Assembly (NCBI GenBank): GCA_963792385.1
Contig: CAWBVZ010000006.1
Span: forward strand, 186,001 to 250,000
Source: DASSUW01 sp963792385
GTDB taxonomy: Bacteria; Actinomycetota; Thermoleophilia; Solirubrobacterales; Solirubrobacteraceae
Length of the DNA stretch: 64,000 nt
Reading direction: 5' to 3'
The notes under the pieces were generated by a model. It had not been told where the DNA came from. It did no database searches and saw only the letters and a list, made by a program, of their open reading frames with translations. A program made the position numbers and the translations under genes. Position 1 is the first letter of the stretch; the number at the start of each line of letters is the position of its first letter. This document shows positions 1 through 9,432 of this stretch, in pieces.

Positions 1-3000
1 GTCCTCGGCCGGCTCGGGAGCGCCGCGCCCAAGCCGACGTACTCGTACCGGATGGCGTTCGCGGGCTTCGCCGCGGGCCTCACGTCCGACCAGGCGCGCA
101 CGCTGCGGCGCGCTCCCGGCGTCGCGCGCGTGTGGCGCGACGCGGTCGCGAAGCCGCAGGCGGCCCCGACGCCCGACGAGTCGCTCGGCGGCAAGACCGG
201 CGACGGCGCGTCCTACCTCGGGCTCACGACCGGCCTGTGGCAGAAGCTCGGCGGCGTCAACCACGCCGGTGAAGGCGTGATCGTCGGCGTGCTCGACACC
301 GGCATCGTGCCGGAGCATCCGAGCTTCGCCGACCGGCCCGGCGCCGGCTACCGCGGCCCGCGCTTCACGCCGCCCGACGTGTGGGACGGCGCCTGCCAGG
401 CGGGCGAGCGGTTCTCCACCAGCGACTGCAACAACAAGCTGATCGGCGCGCGCTACTTCGTCGACGGCTTCGGCCGCGACCGCGTCGACCCGACTCGGCT
501 TCCTGTCGCCGCGCGACGACGACGGGCACGGCAGCCACACCGCCTCGACCGCCGCCGGCAACTTCGGCGTCGACCCCAGCGATCGACGGCAACGACCTCG
601 GCGTCGACGTGATCTCGGGCATCGCCCCGCGCGCGTACGTCGCCGCGTACAAGGTCTGCTGGGAGTCCGACGTGTCCCCCGCGGGCTGCGCGAACTCCGA
701 CTCGGTGGCCGCGATCGACCAGGCCGTCGCCGACGGCGTCGACGTCATCAACTACTCGATCGGATCGGACAGCAGCGCGCTGATCGGCCCGACGGAGGTC
801 GCGTTCCTCGGCGCCTCCGACGCCGGCGTGTTCGTGGCGAACTCGGCCGGCAACGCCGGGCCGGGCGAGTCGACCGTCGGCTCGCCCGCAGCGGTGCCGT
901 GGCTGACCACGGTCGCCGCCGCGTCGCTGGCGCGGACGTTCGAGGCCACCGCCACGGTCCACGCGGGCGGCGACGACGCTCGCCGTCAAGGGGGCATCGG
1001 TCACCAACGAGCTGCCGGAGACGCCCGCTCGTCGACGCGGCGACGTCCGCGGGGCCGGGCGTGTCCGCGGCGGACGCGGAGCTGTGCAAGCCCGACACGC
1101 TCGACGCGACGAAGGTCGCCGGCGCCGTCGTGCTGTGCAAGCGCGGCGACAACGACCGGATCGACAAGAGCCACAACGTGCTGCTCGCGGGCGGCGTGGG
1201 GATGATCCTCTACAACGTCTCCGACGCGCAGGAGCTCGTGACCGACACCCACTGGGTGCCGAGCGTGCACGTGTCGTTCACGGACGGCACGCGCGTGAAG
1301 GCTCTGATCGCCCGCGGTACGACCGCCGAGCTGACCGCTGGCAGCGCGACCGGCCTGCCGCGCGGCGGCATCCTCGCGGCGTTCTCGTCGCGCGGCCCGC
1401 AGACCGCGGTGCCGGACATCCCGAAGCCCGACGTCACAGCGCCGGGCGTGAACATCCTCGCGGCGGCGGCGCCTGAGCCGGCCGTCAGTTCCGGCCTGAA
1501 GCCGGGCGAGGTGTTCCAGTCGATCAGCGGCACCTCGATGGCCTCGCCGCACGTGGCGGGCGCGGCGGCGCTGCTCACGCAGCTCCACCCGCTGTTCACA
1601 CCGGCCGAGCTGAAGTCGTCGCTGATGACGAGCGCCAACCCGGACGTGCTGAAGGAGGACGGCGTCACGGACGCCAACGCCTTCGACAAGGGCTCCGGCG
1701 AGATCGACCCGAACAAGGCCGCCGACCCGGGCCTCGTGCTCGACACGACCACCGACGAGTACATCCGCTACCTCGAGGGCCAGGACCCCGATCTCGTGAT
1801 CGGGAGCCCGACGCCGATCGCGGCGACGGACCTGAACATCGCGTCGATATCCAACGCGAAGGTCCCAGGCGCGATCACGACCAGCAGGACGCTGGAGGCC
1901 GTGACGCAGGTCGCCACGCGCTGGGACGTCCGGCTCGAGGGCCTGCCGGGCTTCACGGCGACGTTCTCTCCGCGGAGCTTCACGCTCAAGCCGGGGTCGG
2001 AGCAGACCATCGGCATGACGTTCCGGCGCACGACGGCGACGCTGGACGAGTACTCGTTCGGCGCGGTCGTGATCGAAGGCGGCGGCAGGACCGTGCGCCT
2101 GCCGGTGTCGCTCAAGCCGATCGCGCTGAAGGCGCCCGACACGATCACCGTGAACACGACGGCCGCCTCCGGCAGCCGCGCGTTCACCGTCCAGACCGGG
2201 TTCGCCGGGCCGCTCACCGCGCAGGGCTTCGGCCTCGCGGTGCCGCAACTCAACGCCGGCAAGCACATCTCAGCGACCACCGGCAACCCGAACCTGTCGG
2301 GAACCGACCCGGGCACGCAGCTGTACCCGGTGACCGTCCCGGCCGGCTCGCAGCTGTTTGCCTCACGGCTGTCCAACGTGGACGGCGGTGACCCGAACAC
2401 AGACCTCGACCTGTACGTGTACCTGGACCCGAACGGCGACGGCAACTACGCCGATGCCCAACTGGTCGACGCGTCGGCGAGCGGTTCCTCCGACGAACGG
2501 GTGACGATCCCGTTCCCGGACGCCGGCAAGTACGTGGTGGCGGTCGTGGGCTTCACCACCTCCGTGCCGGACTCGGTGTACGACGTGACCAACTGGGTCG
2601 CGACCGACGCGCAGCCGGACAACCCGGCGCCCGCTCCGGGGATCACGGTGACCGGCGACCCGGTCAACGCGACCAACGGGGCGAACGTGCCGCTGACGCT
2701 CAACTGGTCGGACGTCGCGGCGCTCGGCACCTACCTCGGTGTCGTCACCTACCACCAGGGCGCGACTCCGTCCGACGCGAACGAGATCGGCATGTCGGTC
2801 GTCGAGCTCAACCGCACCGGGACGCCCTCGCCCGGCGGTGCGCCGGCGAGCACGCCGGGAGCAGCGCCGAGCGCCGGCGGCACATCGCCGGCCGCCACAG
2901 GCGGCGTGCTCGGCGCTCAGGCCGGATTCGCGCTCGGCCTGCGCTCCGCGAAGGTGAGCGGACGCACGCTGGTGCTGCGCCTGCGCAGCATCGGCCGCCC

Positions 3001-3193
3001 GGCGCTGCGCGTGGTCGTCATGCGCGGCTCCCGGACGGTCGCCCGCGGCGCGGCGAGGGCCGTCAAGGACGGGGCGCGGACGGTTCGCGTCCACCTCAAC
3101 CGCAGGCTGGCCCACGGTCGCTACACGGTCCGCGTGACCGGCGTGGCGGACGGGTACCGCACCGCCCGCACGGTGGCCGTGCGGGTCCGCTAG
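1..3193 (+). CDS. Secreted subtilisin-like serine peptidase (S8), 5' end outside window, frameshifted
   Basis: Extracellular S8 protease that would cleave proteins outside the cell. Reading is open from base 1: the end of an inhibitor-I9-type propeptide, then the catalytic Asp in GVLDTGI (about 285-300), catalytic His in DDDGHGSHT (about 515-540), a PA domain (about 1100-1330) and catalytic Ser in SGTSMASPH (about 1530-1557). A fibronectin-like domain, a pre-peptidase-C-like domain (LDLYVYLDPNGDG) and a basic beta-rich tail follow. The frame changes near 495, 575, 975 and 1027, each time by +1. Spliced across them, the domain order is canonical and no stop appears, so these are probably single-base sequence errors; otherwise it is a recent pseudogene. 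From about 1025 to the TAG at 3191-3193 the frame is unbroken. The true start and signal peptide lie upstream of the window. Family assignment is firm; integrity is uncertain. Confidence 0.85.
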
Positions 3194-3200
3194 ACGGGGA

Positions 3201-3232
3201 TGGCGCCGGGCGCGTTCGCGCGCCCGGCGCCA
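3201..3232 (+). terminator. Strong hairpin with TTCG loop after the subtilase
   Basis: A perfect 14-bp stem (TGGCGCCGGGCGCG with its complement) closes a TTCG tetraloop 7 bases after the subtilase stop. There is no T-run, which is common for terminators in GC-rich actinobacteria. It separates the subtilase from the next gene. Confidence 0.75.
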
Positions 3233-3275
3233 ATCCGCGCGAGCGACGCGGGGCCGATCCGGGTACCGGGTCAGC

Positions 3276-4997
3276 GTGGCCGTCGCACCGCTCGTCGCCG
3301 AGGACTGGGGGTTCGACCCGCTCGAGCCGGCGGGCGCGGCGGAGCTGTACCGCCGCCTCGACGCGGCCGAGCCTCAGCGGGTCCGGCGAGCGGAGCTCGA
3401 GGGCCACGTCGGGTTGACCGTGCGCGAGCTCTACGAGCTCGGCTGCACGCTCGCGCCGCTGAGCGCTCGCCGGATCGGCGGGATGACCGGATGGCGCCTT
3501 GCGGTCGTCGCCGGCGCGCTGGTGGCGAGCGTCGGGATCGCGGGCGCCCTGATCGGCTGCCTCGACGCGCTCGGGATCGATCGCGGCGACAGCGACCCGC
3601 TCGACGCCGGGAGCGGGCTCGGGCTCGCCGTCCTGTTCCTCGCCTGCGCTTACGGCGGGCTCGCGCTGCTGCGACGGGGCGTCCGCGGGTTGCGCACGCT
3701 CGCAGCGAAGCGCCGACTCGCCGGGCGGAACGCGGCGCGGCCCCCGGCCGACGATCCGCACGGCCGCGCGACGGTCGCCGTCCTACGTGGACCGGGGCTA
3801 CTGCGCGTGCAGTTGCTGTGGGTGCGCGGCGACGCCGAGGACGCCGCCTATGTCGAGGTACGGACGCTGGCCGAGCGACGAATCGACGAGGACGACGCCG
3901 GTCGCGCGGAGGACGCGATCGCTGCGCTGTCGGAGATCGCCCTGCGGACCGACAACGCGCACGCGCTGCGCCGGTACGGCGGTCTCGCCGCGCTCGGGCT
4001 CGGCCGCCGCCGGCGCCGCGGAGTCGCCGAGCGACCGCACGCTCCTGACGCGCCGGACGCCGACGCGCCACCGCTCGAGGTCGGACCGACGTGGGAGCCC
4101 GAGCCGCTCACCGACGCCGGCCAGGCCGAGCTCGCCCGTCGTCTCTGCCTGGCGCCGCGCGAGCGATGGAGCGCGGCGGTGCTCGAGCCGCTGCTCGTTA
4201 CGCGCGCCGCCGAAGTGCCGCGAGGGGCGCCGCCGTGGCCGCGCGAGCGTCAGCGCGGTCCGGCGCGGCGCGACCTGCGCAAGCGGGTTCGGTGGGCGGT
4301 GTGGGCCGGCATCGTCACCTTTGTCTTCTGCATGTTCTCCGGCGGCGACGAGGCCCAGCCGACCGGCGAGGCGGTGGCGATCGGCTGCGCCGCGCTCGCC
4401 GCCGCCGCCATGGTCGCGCTCGTCTCGTGGCTGATCGCCCACCGCAGCGCGGGACGCCGGCTGGCGCGCGCCGTCCGCGCCGCGGCGGGCCGGCCGCCGC
4501 TAGCGCTCGAACAGGGATTGCCGGGGAGCGCCGGCCTTGTCGCCGTGGCCCGCGCGCGCGGCCGGATCGTGCTCCTCCATGTGCGGCCGGCGCCCGACGA
4601 CGGCCACGCGGGCGAGCTCGAGGTACGGACGATCGCCACGCGCGAGGTCGACGACGACGACCTCGACTCGCTCGGCACGTTCTGCACGATTGCAGCCGAG
4701 GCGCGGCTGCGCTCGCAGAGCGTCGGCCGGTCGGCGCACTACCTCCACACGCTGCTCGCCCGGCTCGGGCGCGTGCCGGCGACGATCGGCGAGCCCGCGC
4801 TGCGCCGCGAGCCGCTGGCGTGGGTCGCCGTGCTGCTCGGGGGCGTGCTGGTCGCCTCGTCGGTCAAGCACTTCGTCGCCGGCACCTGGTTCGAACACGG
4901 CGTCGGCAGCCGCGCGATCAGCTACGCGTGGGTGTTGCTGGCGGCGTACATCGTGGTCACGGCGGCGCGCCGGATCCGCGATCCCTTCGCCCTCTAG
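3276..4997 (+). CDS. Internally duplicated membrane protein of unknown function
   Basis: 573 aa from a GTG start; I recognise no family. The protein looks like two copies of one module: a short soluble segment, two hydrophobic helices, then a soluble domain. The first soluble domain holds VEVRTLAERRIDEDDA and the second LEVRTIATREVDDDDL, each preceded by a VAV.RG-like strand and followed by a helix ending near LAALG or LARLG. Predicted membrane helices lie at about residues 70-90, 110-130, 340-360 and 370-390, with another pair at the C terminus (about 515-565). The gene ends 18 bases before trpB, with no obvious functional link. A role as a channel-like or sensor-type pseudo-dimer is possible but unsupported. 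Confidence 0.8.
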   Translation: MAVAPLVAEDWGFDPLEPAGAAELYRRLDAAEPQRVRRAELEGHVGLTVRELYELGCTLAPLSARRIGGMTGWRLAVVAGALVASVGIAGALIGCLDALGIDRGDSDPLDAGSGLGLAVLFLACAYGGLALLRRGVRGLRTLAAKRRLAGRNAARPPADDPHGRATVAVLRGPGLLRVQLLWVRGDAEDAAYVEVRTLAERRIDEDDAGRAEDAIAALSEIALRTDNAHALRRYGGLAALGLGRRRRRGVAERPHAPDAPDADAPPLEVGPTWEPEPLTDAGQAELARRLCLAPRERWSAAVLEPLLVTRAAEVPRGAPPWPRERQRGPARRDLRKRVRWAVWAGIVTFVFCMFSGGDEAQPTGEAVAIGCAALAAAAMVALVSWLIAHRSAGRRLARAVRAAAGRPPLALEQGLPGSAGLVAVARARGRIVLLHVRPAPDDGHAGELEVRTIATREVDDDDLDSLGTFCTIAAEARLRSQSVGRSAHYLHTLLARLGRVPATIGEPALRREPLAWVAVLLGGVLVASSVKHFVAGTWFEHGVGSRAISYAWVLLAAYIVVTAARRIRDPFAL

Positions 4998-5015
4998 AGC
5001 CCATAGGATCGGGCG

Positions 5016-6353
5016 ATGAGCGAGCCAACCAAGTTCCTGCTCGGCGAAGAGCAGATCCCCACGCACTGGATCAACCTGCTGCCGGACATTCCGGGCGACC
5101 CGCTGCCGCCGCTCAACCCCGGCACCGGCCAGCCCGCCGGACCCGACGACCTCACGCCGATCTTCCCGATGGGGCTGATCATGCAGGAGGTCTCGCCCGA
5201 GCCCGAAGTCGAGATTCCCGACGAGGTGCGCGAGGCGTACGGCCTGTGGCGGCCGACGCCGCTGTTCCGCGCCCGCCGGCTGGAGCGCGCGCTCGGCACG
5301 TCCGCGCACATCTACTACAAGTACGAGGGCGTCTCGCCGGCCGGCTCGCACAAGCCGAACACCGCGGTCCCGCAGGCGTACGAGAACGCCAAGGCCGGGA
5401 TCAAGAAGCTCGCGACGGAGACCGGCGCCGGGCAGTGGGGCTCGTCGCTCGCGTTCGCGTGCTCGCTGTTCGGGCTCGAGTGCGAGGTCTTCATGGTCGG
5501 CTCGAGCTACGACCAGAAGCCGTACCGGCGCTCGATGATGGAGACGTGGGGCGCGACCGTGCACCGGTCGCCGTCCGACCGCACCGGGTCGGGCCGCGCG
5601 CAGGCCGCCCACCCGACGGGCTCGCTCGGGATCGCGATCTCCGAGGCGGTCGAGGTCGCCGCCCAGGACCCGGACTGCAACTACTCGCTCGGCTCGGTCC
5701 TCAACCACGTGCTCCTGCACCAGACCGTGATCGGGCAGGAGGCGATCCTCCAGATGCAGATGGCGGGCGAGGAGCCGGACGTGATCGTCGGCTGCGTCGG
5801 CGGCGGCTCGAACTTCGCCGGCATGGCCTTCCCGTTCCTGCGCGCAGGGTCGAAGGCCCGCTTCGTGGCGGCCGAGCCGGCCGCGTGCCCGACGCTCACC
5901 CGCGGCGTGTACCACTACGACTTCGGCGACACCGCCGGGCTGACGCCGCTGATGCCGATGTACACGCTCGGGCACGACTTCGTGCCGCCGCCCGTGCACG
6001 CCGGCGGCCTGCGCTACCACGGCGACGCGCCGATGCTGTGCGGGCTCGTGAAGGCCGGCAGGATCGAGGCGCGCGCGTACAAGCAGAACGAGACGTTCGA
6101 GGCGGCGGTGCGGTTCGCCCGCACCGAGGGCATCATCCCGGCGCCCGAGCCGGCGCACGCGATCCGCGCGGTGATCGACGAGGTCGAGCGCGGCGAGGCG
6201 AACGTGATCCTGTTCGGCCTCTGCGGCCACGGCCACTTCGACCTCGCCGCCTACGACGCGTACCTCGCCGGCACGCTCGAGGACCCGGAGTTCTCCGAGT
6301 CCGACATGGAGGCGGCGTTGGCGCGGCTACCCGAGGCGCCCGCGATCGCTTAG
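5016..6353 (+). CDS. trpB: Tryptophan synthase beta chain, TrpB2 type
   Basis: 445-aa PLP enzyme condensing indole (or a related substrate) with L-serine to give tryptophan; cytosolic. The PLP lysine is Lys113 in the GSHKPN motif, preceded by YYKYEGVSPA, and the phosphate-binding glycine loop is GCVGGGSN (about residue 250). Length and the N-terminal extension (ending in RPTPLFRARRLERAL) match the TrpB2 group, which usually lacks a partner TrpA. Consistent with that, no trp genes are near: the gene sits alone between a membrane protein and a convergent dienelactone hydrolase. TrpB2 enzymes may salvage indole or use another substrate, so the physiological reaction is less certain than the fold. 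The stop overlaps the opposing gene's stop by four bases. Confidence 0.93.
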   Translation: MSEPTKFLLGEEQIPTHWINLLPDIPGDPLPPLNPGTGQPAGPDDLTPIFPMGLIMQEVSPEPEVEIPDEVREAYGLWRPTPLFRARRLERALGTSAHIYYKYEGVSPAGSHKPNTAVPQAYENAKAGIKKLATETGAGQWGSSLAFACSLFGLECEVFMVGSSYDQKPYRRSMMETWGATVHRSPSDRTGSGRAQAAHPTGSLGIAISEAVEVAAQDPDCNYSLGSVLNHVLLHQTVIGQEAILQMQMAGEEPDVIVGCVGGGSNFAGMAFPFLRAGSKARFVAAEPAACPTLTRGVYHYDFGDTAGLTPLMPMYTLGHDFVPPPVHAGGLRYHGDAPMLCGLVKAGRIEARAYKQNETFEAAVRFARTEGIIPAPEPAHAIRAVIDEVERGEANVILFGLCGHGHFDLAAYDAYLAGTLEDPEFSESDMEAALARLPEAPAIA

Positions 6354-7087
6354 GACAAGGCGGAGCGGAGCACGGCCACCGTCTCGGCGAACGCCGCGTC
6401 GGTGGCCTCGGCGTCGTAGCGCGGCCCGACGTCGCGGCCGAAGGCGTGCTCGGCGTCGTACTCGCTCCAGCGGAAGCGCGTGCCGGCGGACTCCAGCCCG
6501 CGCTTGATCACGTCGCGCCCCTCGGCGGGCGTGTGCGGGTCGCGGCTGCCGAAGATCAGCAGCAGCTCGCCCTCGATCTCACCGGCGCGGGCGAGGGAGC
6601 CCGCGTCGGCGTCGGCGCCGAGCTTGCCGTCGTGCAGACCGGTCGGGTACCACAGCGCGGTCGCCCGCACGCGCGGGTCGAAGGCGGCGCGGAAGCCGAG
6701 GTGCCCGCCCGTGCAGTGGCCGGTCGCGGCGAGCCGTCCATCGGCCACGCGAGCGTGGCGCTCGAGATAGTCGAGCGCCGCGCTGATGTCCTCGTCGAAG
6801 GCGGCGACCGGCGTGCGCTCGACGTCGGCCTGCCCGCGCGCCTTGCCCTCGTCGTCGAAGCCCAGCACCGTGCCGGGCGGCTCGATCCGGTGGTAGATCT
6901 CGGGCGCGGCGACGACGAACCCGTGGCCGGCCAGCCGCGCGCACCAGCGCAGCGTCGACTCGGTCAGCTGGAAGATGTCCGAGTAGAAGACGACGCCCGA
7001 GTGGCGCCCCTCGCGCGGCGCCGCGACGTACGTGCGCATCGCCCGGCCACCCACAGGGACGTCGACGTATGCCTGGGAGATCACCAT
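6350..7087 (-). CDS. Dienelactone hydrolase family protein
   Basis: 245-aa cytosolic alpha/beta hydrolase. The Cys-type nucleophile of the dienelactone hydrolase family is Cys125 in GHCTGG, with a candidate acid in GSRDPHTP and the His in DAEHAF near the C terminus. I chose the ATG at 7085-7087 because its A is also the last base of the upstream tetR stop (TGATG overlap), so the two are translationally coupled; longer frames run through tetR. The partner regulator suggests inducible degradation of an aromatic-derived lactone or xenobiotic ester. The substrate cannot be told from sequence. Confidence 0.88.
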   Translation of the reverse strand: MVISQAYVDVPVGGRAMRTYVAAPREGRHSGVVFYSDIFQLTESTLRWCARLAGHGFVVAAPEIYHRIEPPGTVLGFDDEGKARGQADVERTPVAAFDEDISAALDYLERHARVADGRLAATGHCTGGHLGFRAAFDPRVRATALWYPTGLHDGKLGADADAGSLARAGEIEGELLLIFGSRDPHTPAEGRDVIKRGLESAGTRFRWSEYDAEHAFGRDVGPRYDAEATDAAFAETVAVLRSALS

Positions 7088-7686
7088 CAGCGCGGCCGCA
7101 GTCCGAGGATCATCCGGTCGACGGCGTCGGCCACCAGCGCGTCCAGCCCGGCGTCGTCGAGCATCCCGCTGTTGACCATCGAGGCGAGGCCCTGGAGCGC
7201 CGCCCACGCTACGGTCGCGACGCCCTCGGGATCGCCGGGCACGACCTCGCCGGCAGCCTGGCCCTCGGTGATCAGCGCGAGCGGCGCCTCGAACGCGCGG
7301 TCGGCCGCCGCGCGCAGGCTGTCCGCGGCGTCGGGCCGATACTTGCCGGCGAACATCAACTCCAGCAGCGCAGCGTGCTGGGTCGCGAACCTGACGTAGG
7401 TCTGCGAGAACGCCAGCAGCCGCGCGTGAAAGCCGCTGCCGGCGGCCTCCATCGCCGCCCGCAGCTCCTGGCCGAGGCGCTCGAAGCCGTCCTCGGCGAG
7501 CGCGTCGAGCAGCGATTGTTTGTCCGCGAAGTGGCGGCGAGGCGCGGCGTGGCTGACGCCGACGTGGCGCGCGAGCTCGCGCAGGGAGAGGTTCTGGGCG
7601 CCGTGCTCGCTCAGCGTCCGCTCGGCGCACGAGAGCAGGGCCGACCGCAGGTTGCCGTGGTGATATGGGCGGGGACGCGCGGTCAT
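7087..7686 (-). CDS. TetR family transcriptional regulator
   Basis: 199-aa repressor-type regulator. The N-terminal helix-turn-helix (about residues 10-57) contains LSLRELARHVGVSHAAPRRHF, close to the TetR consensus, and the remainder is a helical ligand-binding domain. It is divergent from an SDR gene across a 66-bp gap holding a perfect palindrome (7713-7723), the likely operator. It is co-transcribed with the dienelactone hydrolase that overlaps its stop. It probably represses both directions until a small hydrophobic or aromatic ligand binds. Confidence 0.9.
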   Translation of the reverse strand: MTARPRPYHHGNLRSALLSCAERTLSEHGAQNLSLRELARHVGVSHAAPRRHFADKQSLLDALAEDGFERLGQELRAAMEAAGSGFHARLLAFSQTYVRFATQHAALLELMFAGKYRPDAADSLRAAADRAFEAPLALITEGQAAGEVVPGDPEGVATVAWAALQGLASMVNSGMLDDAGLDALVADAVDRMILGLRPR

Positions 7687-7712
7687 CTCTCCCGATCGTA
7701 GCGATCCTATGT

Positions 7713-7746
7713 TGTCATTGACAGCATTGTTGTCACCAGCTACTTT
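7713..7746 (+). promoter_or_regulatory. Divergent promoter/operator for SDR and tetR, leaderless on the + strand
   Basis: TTGACA at 7718-7723 is a perfect -35 box. After 17 bp comes TACTTT (7741-7746) as a -10, and the SDR ATG begins 7 bases later, so its transcript is probably leaderless. The -35 is embedded in the palindrome TGTCATTGACA (7713-7723), and TTGTCA recurs at 7730-7735. This is a natural TetR operator position. No Shine-Dalgarno precedes the ATG. Confidence 0.6.
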
Positions 7747-7752
7747 GAATGC

Positions 7753-8652
7753 ATGACCTCTTCGAAGTGGACCGCCCAAGACCTCCCCAGCCTCGAGAAC
7801 CGCACGTTTGTCGTCACCGGCGCGAACAGCGGCATCGGCCTCATCGCGGCGCGCGCGCTCGGCGGCGCCGGCGCGCACGTCGTGCTCGCCGTTCGCAACA
7901 CCGCCAAGGGCGAGGAGGCCGCCGCCTCGATCCAGGGCAGCACGGAGGTGCGCCCGCTCGACCTCGCCGACCTCGACTCGGTGCGGGCGTTCGCCGACGC
8001 GTGGGAGGGCGAGATCGACGTTCTCATCAACAACGCCGGCGTGATGGCTGTGCCCGAGCAGCGCACGAAGGACGGGTTCGAGATGCAGATCGGCACCAAC
8101 CACCTCGGCCACTTCGCGCTCACCAACCTGCTCCTGCCGGCGATCACCGACCGGGTCGTGACCGTCGCCTCGGGCGCCCACCGCGCGGGGTCGATCCGGC
8201 TCGACGACCTCAACTGGGAGCAGGGCAGCTACCACCGCTGGCGCGCCTACGGCCAGTCGAAGCTCGCCAACCTGCTCTTCACCGCCGAGCTTCAGCGCCG
8301 GCTCGACGCGGCCGGATCGAGCGTCCGGGCGGTTGCCGCACACCCGGGCTGGGCCGCCACGAACCTCCAGAATCGCACCGAGAACCGGCTTCAGAACGCG
8401 GTGATGGCGATCGGTAACAAGGTGATCGCCCAGAGCGACGAGAAGGGCGCCCTCCCCACGCTCTTTGCGGCGACGCAGGACCTGCCGGGCAACAGCTACG
8501 TCGGCCCGGACGGCTTCCAGGAGCAGCGCGGCCATCCGACGCTCGTCGGGCGCAGCGGCGCCGCCCGCGATACCGAGACCGCGGAGAAGCTGTGGACCCT
8601 GTCGGAGGAGCTGACCGGCGTCGCGTTCCCGCTCGCCCCGGCGGTGGCATGA
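7753..8652 (+). CDS. Short-chain dehydrogenase/reductase
   Basis: 299-aa NAD(P)H-dependent oxidoreductase with a Rossmann fold. The cofactor motif TGANSGIG is at 22-29, NNAG at 93-96, and the catalytic Ser140, Tyr166 and Lys170 (YGQSK) are present. Overall it resembles the retinol dehydrogenase/WW-domain-oxidoreductase-like SDR group, but the substrate is unknown. It is transcribed away from tetR and probably controlled by it, with an apparently leaderless start. Confidence 0.92.
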   Translation: MTSSKWTAQDLPSLENRTFVVTGANSGIGLIAARALGGAGAHVVLAVRNTAKGEEAAASIQGSTEVRPLDLADLDSVRAFADAWEGEIDVLINNAGVMAVPEQRTKDGFEMQIGTNHLGHFALTNLLLPAITDRVVTVASGAHRAGSIRLDDLNWEQGSYHRWRAYGQSKLANLLFTAELQRRLDAAGSSVRAVAAHPGWAATNLQNRTENRLQNAVMAIGNKVIAQSDEKGALPTLFAATQDLPGNSYVGPDGFQEQRGHPTLVGRSGAARDTETAEKLWTLSEELTGVAFPLAPAVA

Positions 8653-8673
8653 CGCGAACCGCTCGGCGCTCGA

Positions 8674-9432
8674 TCAGGCGATCAAGCGCCGCCATGTAGC
8701 CCGCGCGATCCGCAACCGCTCTGGGTCAACAGTGGCGTCGAGCGTGCGATCGTCGAGGTCGAGGGCGGCCTCGACGTTGCGAAGCCACTGCCTCTCGCTG
8801 GGCTTCAGCGTCTCGGCCTCGGCGCGTGGATCGGTCATGAGGCCGAGGAGTGTGACGAGATCCTGGCGCTGGTCTGCCGGGCGATCGTGGACTCCCAGGC
8901 TTCGCGCCTTGAGCAGGATCGCTCCGAGCAGCGTCGGGCGGCGAAGCCTGACGCGCTGGTCGTCGACAACGATGACGACCGTTTCGGCGCGGCTCAGCGC
9001 CTGCGTCCCACCGGGAATCTGGATCGTGCGGAACTGCGCGTCGGTCATCGCTGGCCGACCGAGACCGTCAGGGGCGAGGACGTCGACGATGTGTCCGTCG
9101 ACCTCGAACCGGAAGCCCTTCTCGAAGTCGACGCCTGAGACCTCGTACCGCAGCGCGCCGAGGCGCTCCTCGAGGCGCGACGTCACCCATTGGGTGCCGC
9201 TCGGTCGCTGCCGAGCGTCGCCAAGGATGTCGATATCCACCGTCGGCCGCGCGATCTGTCCGAATTCGATGGCATACAGCGCCACCATCAGTCCACCGAC
9301 GAGGCTCCACCGCATCCGTTCATCGTCGAGGACCTGGGCGATCTTCGCGACGGTGCGCCAGAGCGCCATGGTCTCGGGATCCAGGGCATCGATGCGGATC
9401 TCCAGCAGCGGTTTGGGCGCCTCACTGGCCAT
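8674..9432 (-). CDS. AbiEii/AbiGii-like nucleotidyltransferase (putative toxin)
   Basis: 252 aa. The N-terminal half has the minimal nucleotidyltransferase signature of the AbiEii group: LVGG (44-47), then RPTVDIDIL with the metal-binding Asp pair (about 66 and 68), and a third acidic site in HIVDVLAPDG. Such enzymes add nucleotides to tRNA or other targets when released from an antitoxin. It starts immediately after the TAG of the upstream HTH gene (zero spacing), the usual antitoxin-toxin order. The pair lies in DNA with AT-richer flanks than the rest of the window, hinting at an accessory module. A housekeeping nucleotidyltransferase role cannot be excluded. Confidence 0.75.
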   Translation of the reverse strand: MASEAPKPLLEIRIDALDPETMALWRTVAKIAQVLDDERMRWSLVGGLMVALYAIEFGQIARPTVDIDILGDARQRPSGTQWVTSRLEERLGALRYEVSGVDFEKGFRFEVDGHIVDVLAPDGLGRPAMTDAQFRTIQIPGGTQALSRAETVVIVVDDQRVRLRRPTLLGAILLKARSLGVHDRPADQRQDLVTLLGLMTDPRAEAETLKPSERQWLRNVEAALDLDDRTLDATVDPERLRIARATWRRLIA

